Source: Streptomyces zagrosensis (GTDB taxonomy: Bacteria; Actinomycetota; Actinomycetes; Streptomycetales; Streptomycetaceae). From it: a stretch of DNA of 64,000 bases. The stretch spans positions 104,918 through 168,917 of the forward strand of contig NZ_JACHJL010000017.1 of NCBI RefSeq assembly GCF_014203645.1, given 5' to 3'. The notes beneath the pieces were generated by a model, which was given only the letters and a program-made list of their open reading frames with translations, did not search any database and had not been told where the DNA came from. Shown here piece by piece: positions 62,921 to 64,000 of this stretch; position 1 is the first letter of the stretch; each line of letters opens with the position of its first letter. A program made the position numbers and the translations under genes.

Positions 62921-63729
62921 GAGGCGCCAACCCGGGCCAGCCACTGGTGCGGGTGCGCGATCTCCGCCTGGTTGGGACCGAGCTCAGGGCGACTCCAAAT
63001 ACGATTGACCTGGTGCAGCTCCGTGTCGACCTCGCGGAAGAAGGCGGCGCCTTCGCTATAAGCACGCTGTTTGTTCGCCCGAATCGCGCGAACAAGGGGA
63101 AACGCCGCGCGGCGCTTATAGCGATGGCTGCGCGGCGCCTGCGCATCGTCGATAACTGTTCCAAACACGATCTCGGTGACGCGCTGATCGGCCCACCTGG
63201 CATGGCCTTCGGCGATGTGATCGCGCGCCAGATCACCGATGCCGTGCAGGTGGGGCAGCAGCGTGACCCACCGGTGATCCCCACCGATGGCCACGTCCTG
63301 CGCGTGGTGCACTAGCTCATGCGCCACCATCTGTCCCATTACCTGGTGGTCCGCCAGCAGACCGGTGTGACGCAGGGCTTCCGCGCTCACCAGCGTCTCG
63401 CTCCTGCCGGTCGCCCCGGTGACCGTCAACCCCATCGCCATAATCCACATCGCCCGCAGCATCACCCGGTTGACCTTGGGGGCCGCACGCAGACGGGACG
63501 CCTCGGCAGGTGGGCATTCCGCCAGGTCATGAGCACACACCCGAGCCACGCTCGCGACAGCCTCCGCACGCCACACCGCGGGGGTAAGGATGCGAAAGAC
63601 GGGCTCCACCGGCAAGGTCAGGCCAGTGATCTTCTCCACTAGTGGACCTGCGGTCTCGATGAGATCGTGCAGGCGAGCGGCCAGGTTTTCCTGCTGGTGC
63701 GTCTCATCACGGACAACCGGACGTATCAT
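62917..63729 (-). CDS. Zincin metallopeptidase-like protein
   Basis: 270 residues. The zinc site is VAHELVHHAQD (HExxH); the third ligand is probably the Glu in HIAEGHARWADQ, as in gluzincins of the DUF2342/Zincin_2 kind. The N-terminal half contains VRDETHQQENLAARLHDLIE. No signal peptide, so cytoplasmic. ATG at 63729 with GAGAG nearby. It is coupled to the STAND NTPase gene, a combination that suggests a switch controlling a peptidase. Confidence 0.75.
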   Translation of the reverse strand: MIRPVVRDETHQQENLAARLHDLIETAGPLVEKITGLTLPVEPVFRILTPAVWRAEAVASVARVCAHDLAECPPAEASRLRAAPKVNRVMLRAMWIMAMGLTVTGATGRSETLVSAEALRHTGLLADHQVMGQMVAHELVHHAQDVAIGGDHRWVTLLPHLHGIGDLARDHIAEGHARWADQRVTEIVFGTVIDDAQAPRSHRYKRRAAFPLVRAIRANKQRAYSEGAAFFREVDTELHQVNRIWSRPELGPNQAEIAHPHQWLARVGAS

Positions 63730-63792
63730 GACTCTCTTTTCGCGATTTCGAATGTTGATGAGTTGATCCAGGTAGGCAGGTAGGGCAGGGCC

Positions 63793-63937
63793 CTACCCAC
63801 CGGAACTAGGGGAGCGCTGGCGTGCCGTGGGGGTCAGGGCCCCGGTCGGCGGCCCCTGGGCGGGGATGTAGTCGGCCTCCTGGGCCGCCTCGCACTCCAC
63901 GAGACCACCGGGCGCAGCAGCCCAACTGTTCGGTCAC
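63793..63937 (-). CDS. Small protein gene, frame shift likely
   Basis: GTG at 63937 overlaps the upstream gene stop (GTGA). Reading begins VTEQLGCCA. The best-looking continuation (GGLVECEAAQEADYIPAQGP, stop at 63793) is in another frame, shifting near 63905 in TGCGCCCGG. Joined, it is about 48 residues, Pro/Thr/Ser-rich at the end with three Cys early. Function unknown. Confidence 0.35.
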
Positions 63938-64000
63938 GGGCCGCCTCCCAGCAGGTGCAGAGCCTCTGCGGCCTCACGACGGGCTGCGGGCGCCGGCTGC
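63934..64000 (-). CDS. 3' end of a gene entering from the right edge
   Basis: Twenty-one codons of a helical C-terminus (AARREAAEALHLLGGGP, stop TGA at 63934-63936). Coding bias is good, and the coupling to the next gene supports it. Too short to identify. Confidence 0.5.
   Translation of the reverse strand, partial: QPAPAARREAAEALHLLGGGP

Noticed and set aside
1..64000. tRNA, rRNA or attachment-site sequences
   Set aside because: No cloverleaf with a TTC loop or conserved rRNA block was recognised by eye; a covariance search would be needed to exclude them.

Overview
This window is very GC-rich, with strong third-position GC bias, GTG and TTG starts and many start/stop overlaps. Its families (DUF317, WhiB, SpdB-like transfer protein, MAB_1171c/ImmA pairs, MmyB-like regulators, STAND-TPR proteins) point to Streptomyces or a close relative. 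It reads as accessory DNA, either a chromosome arm or a large plasmid. Insertion-sequence scars, broken genes and mobile-element modules are interleaved, and no rRNA, tRNA or CRISPR array was recognised.

Layout. 0-8 kb: HU, CsbD, a secreted PE_PGRS-like glycine-rich protein, an IS1182 scar, an IS110 fragment and a secreted alpha/beta hydrolase. 8-14 kb: an extra hydroxymethylbilane synthase convergent with an acyl-adenylate ligase, a multi-pass membrane protein and a broken neighbour. 14.6-20.3 kb: nucleic-acid genes, namely a NucS/DUF91-type nuclease-like protein, a DnaB-N protein, a C5 cytosine methyltransferase, a PAPS-reductase-fold protein and a RAMA-like protein. 20.5-24.4 kb: an unexplained three-gene unit. 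24.9-28.4 kb: a lipoprotein lipase, then transposase, polymerase and integrase debris. 28.6-32 kb: DUF317 genes and a broken lipoprotein gene. 32.4-39.3 kb: a mobilisation and replication module (relaxase, MobC, SpdB-like protein, WhiB, zinc protein, Rep-like winged-helix protein with iterons in its gene). 40-43.3 kb: XRE, NUDIX, MAB_1171c membrane protein and ImmA/IrrE peptidase, with a CCCG tandem repeat at a frame break and paired 15-bp palindromes upstream.

The most striking locus is 45.4-52.3 kb on the minus strand. It is a nearly gap-free operon: queD, queE, folE, a TGT/DpdA-like protein, a nucleoside-phosphorylase-like protein (frameshifted), a thymidylate-kinase-like P-loop protein, a DUF2797 protein, a methyltransferase and a broken NUDIX-like gene. 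A divergent HTH-TPR regulator sits upstream. QueD, QueE and FolE give 7-carboxy-7-deazaguanine. No queC is visible. A TGT-like transferase beside nucleotide-handling enzymes suggests a 7-deazaguanine DNA-modification or modified-nucleoside pathway.

The right end, 54.5-64 kb on the minus strand, looks like an atypical RiPP locus. It holds a full-length LanB dehydratase, a small peptide gene just upstream, an EEP-fold phosphodiesterase, a possible papain-like peptidase, and a threonine-dehydratase-fold protein that lacks the PLP lysine. A STAND NTPase with TPRs and a zincin metallopeptidase lie further upstream. No LanC is seen.

At least eight genes are split by single frame changes, mostly in G/C runs. 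Some may be assembly indels, so reads should be checked before calling them pseudogenes.
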